From assembly GCA_903840355.1 (NCBI GenBank), contig CAIMFJ010000005.1:186001-250000 (forward strand): a stretch of DNA of 64,000 nucleotides. The letters run 5' to 3'. Positions 63,819 through 64,000 of the stretch are shown here, piece by piece (positions within the stretch are counted from its first letter, which is position 1; each line of letters opens with the position of its first letter). The position numbers and the translations under genes are program-made. The notes beneath the pieces were generated by a model. That model searched no databases. It was given only the letters and a program-made list of their open reading frames with translations, and had not been told where the DNA came from. This DNA comes from an uncultured Opitutia bacterium (GTDB taxonomy: Bacteria > Verrucomicrobiota > Verrucomicrobiia > Opitutales > UBA953).

Positions 63819-64000
63819 GGGCGCAAAGGTTTCCTTTTTTGGCAACGTTCACAAATGGCGGTGACTTGGAGTTTTTGCGAGATGGGTCGCATGCCGTGTT
63901 TAGCTGCCACGGCTTTGCCGTACCACTCCATGAAAGGAGCGTCCACTTCAATAATCTCCTCGCAACTTTCACAAATCAGTTGGGCACGGAAAGTGGCGAT
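63815..64000 (-). CDS. Fur-family metalloregulator, 5' part cut off by the window edge
   Basis: This frame is open from the right edge to a TGA at 63815-63817 (61 residues). It ends with [13 protein letters not shown], then [12 protein letters not shown]: two CxxC pairs about 40 residues apart (residues 10/13 and 50/53 of the visible part), the structural zinc site of the Fur/Zur/PerR dimerisation domain. [23 protein letters not shown] lies between and matches the family's helix and strand. Which metal or peroxide it senses needs the missing DNA-binding and regulatory half. Its stop overlaps the nadA start, so the two are co-translated. Confidence 0.8.
   Translation of the reverse strand: MATFRAQLICESCEEIIEVDAPFMEWYGKAVAAKHGMRPISQKLQVTAICERCQKRKPLRP

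Noticed and set aside
63523-63972. Minus-strand ORF of 149 residues spanning the nadA start and the right-edge gene
   Set aside because: It is a different frame on the same strand as nadA and the Fur-type gene; its sequence is Arg/Ser-rich and not protein-like.

Overview
The window is one uninterrupted stretch of bacterial chromosome, densely coded on both strands, of moderate GC. No gap over about 170 bp lacks a gene. I see no insertion sequence, prophage, CRISPR array, rRNA gene or replication origin. The gene content points to Verrucomicrobiota, probably class Opitutae: a DUF1592-type cytochrome c protein next to a Tat-exported DUF1552 protein, a formylglycine-type sulfatase, several secreted glycosidases, Gfo/Idh/MocA oxidoreductases (one Tat-exported), a ThuA-like protein and many lineage-type secreted proteins of unknown function. 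This placement is inferred from family content; no rRNA is present to confirm it.

Layout. 1-5453: a truncated secreted protein, tatC with a long acidic tail, a SNF2/SWIM helicase and dapF, all on the minus strand. 5545-9987 (plus): sulfatase, NupG-like permease, oxidoreductase and gluconokinase. 9989-17615 (minus): a clan GH-D-like glycosidase, a GH20-like hydrolase, a ThuA-domain protein and comM. 17749-24238: the DUF1592/DUF1552 pair facing a beta-propeller/phosphoesterase protein. 24391-32263: a DUF2339 membrane protein, phosphotransacetylase split over two genes, purU and a membrane-anchored M60-like peptidase. 32370-34675 (plus): leuC, an unknown 93-residue gene and leuD. 34677-37862: a secreted HEXXH protein, an ATP-grasp protein, a secreted unknown and a GYF/TM2 protein whose frame is broken at a run of eight T. 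37946-42229 (minus): sucD, sucC, frr, pyrH and efp, with tRNA-Gln on the plus strand between pyrH and efp. 42312-49579: a GH20 hexosaminidase, an uncharacterised secreted/ABC-transporter group and an MBL hydrolase. 49681-58724: glgC, a membrane protein, a heterodimeric ABC exporter, a branched-chain-type aminotransferase, a PaaK-like ligase and an FAH-family hydrolase. 58889-64000: a Tat-exported oxidoreductase, a secreted helical protein, aroK, aat, a small HTH protein, nadA and the end of a Fur-family regulator.

How the parts fit. The sulfatase, the glycosidases, the permease, the oxidoreductases and gluconokinase suggest a heterotroph that strips sulfate and sugars from complex glycans outside the cytoplasm and feeds the products into central metabolism. 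Tat export is represented by both machinery (tatC) and two visible substrates. The rest is housekeeping: lysine/peptidoglycan (dapF), leucine (leuCD), TCA cycle (sucCD), acetyl phosphate (pta), one-carbon (purU), glycogen (glgC), shikimate (aroK), NAD (nadA) and translation (frr, efp, tRNA-Gln, aat).

The most notable points are an EF-P with Asn where a modified Lys or Arg normally sits, a DapF with Ser at both catalytic Cys positions, an unknown gene fused into the leuC-leuD operon, the split pta in reversed domain order, the TM2 frameshift, and the uncharacterised cluster at 43982-48782.
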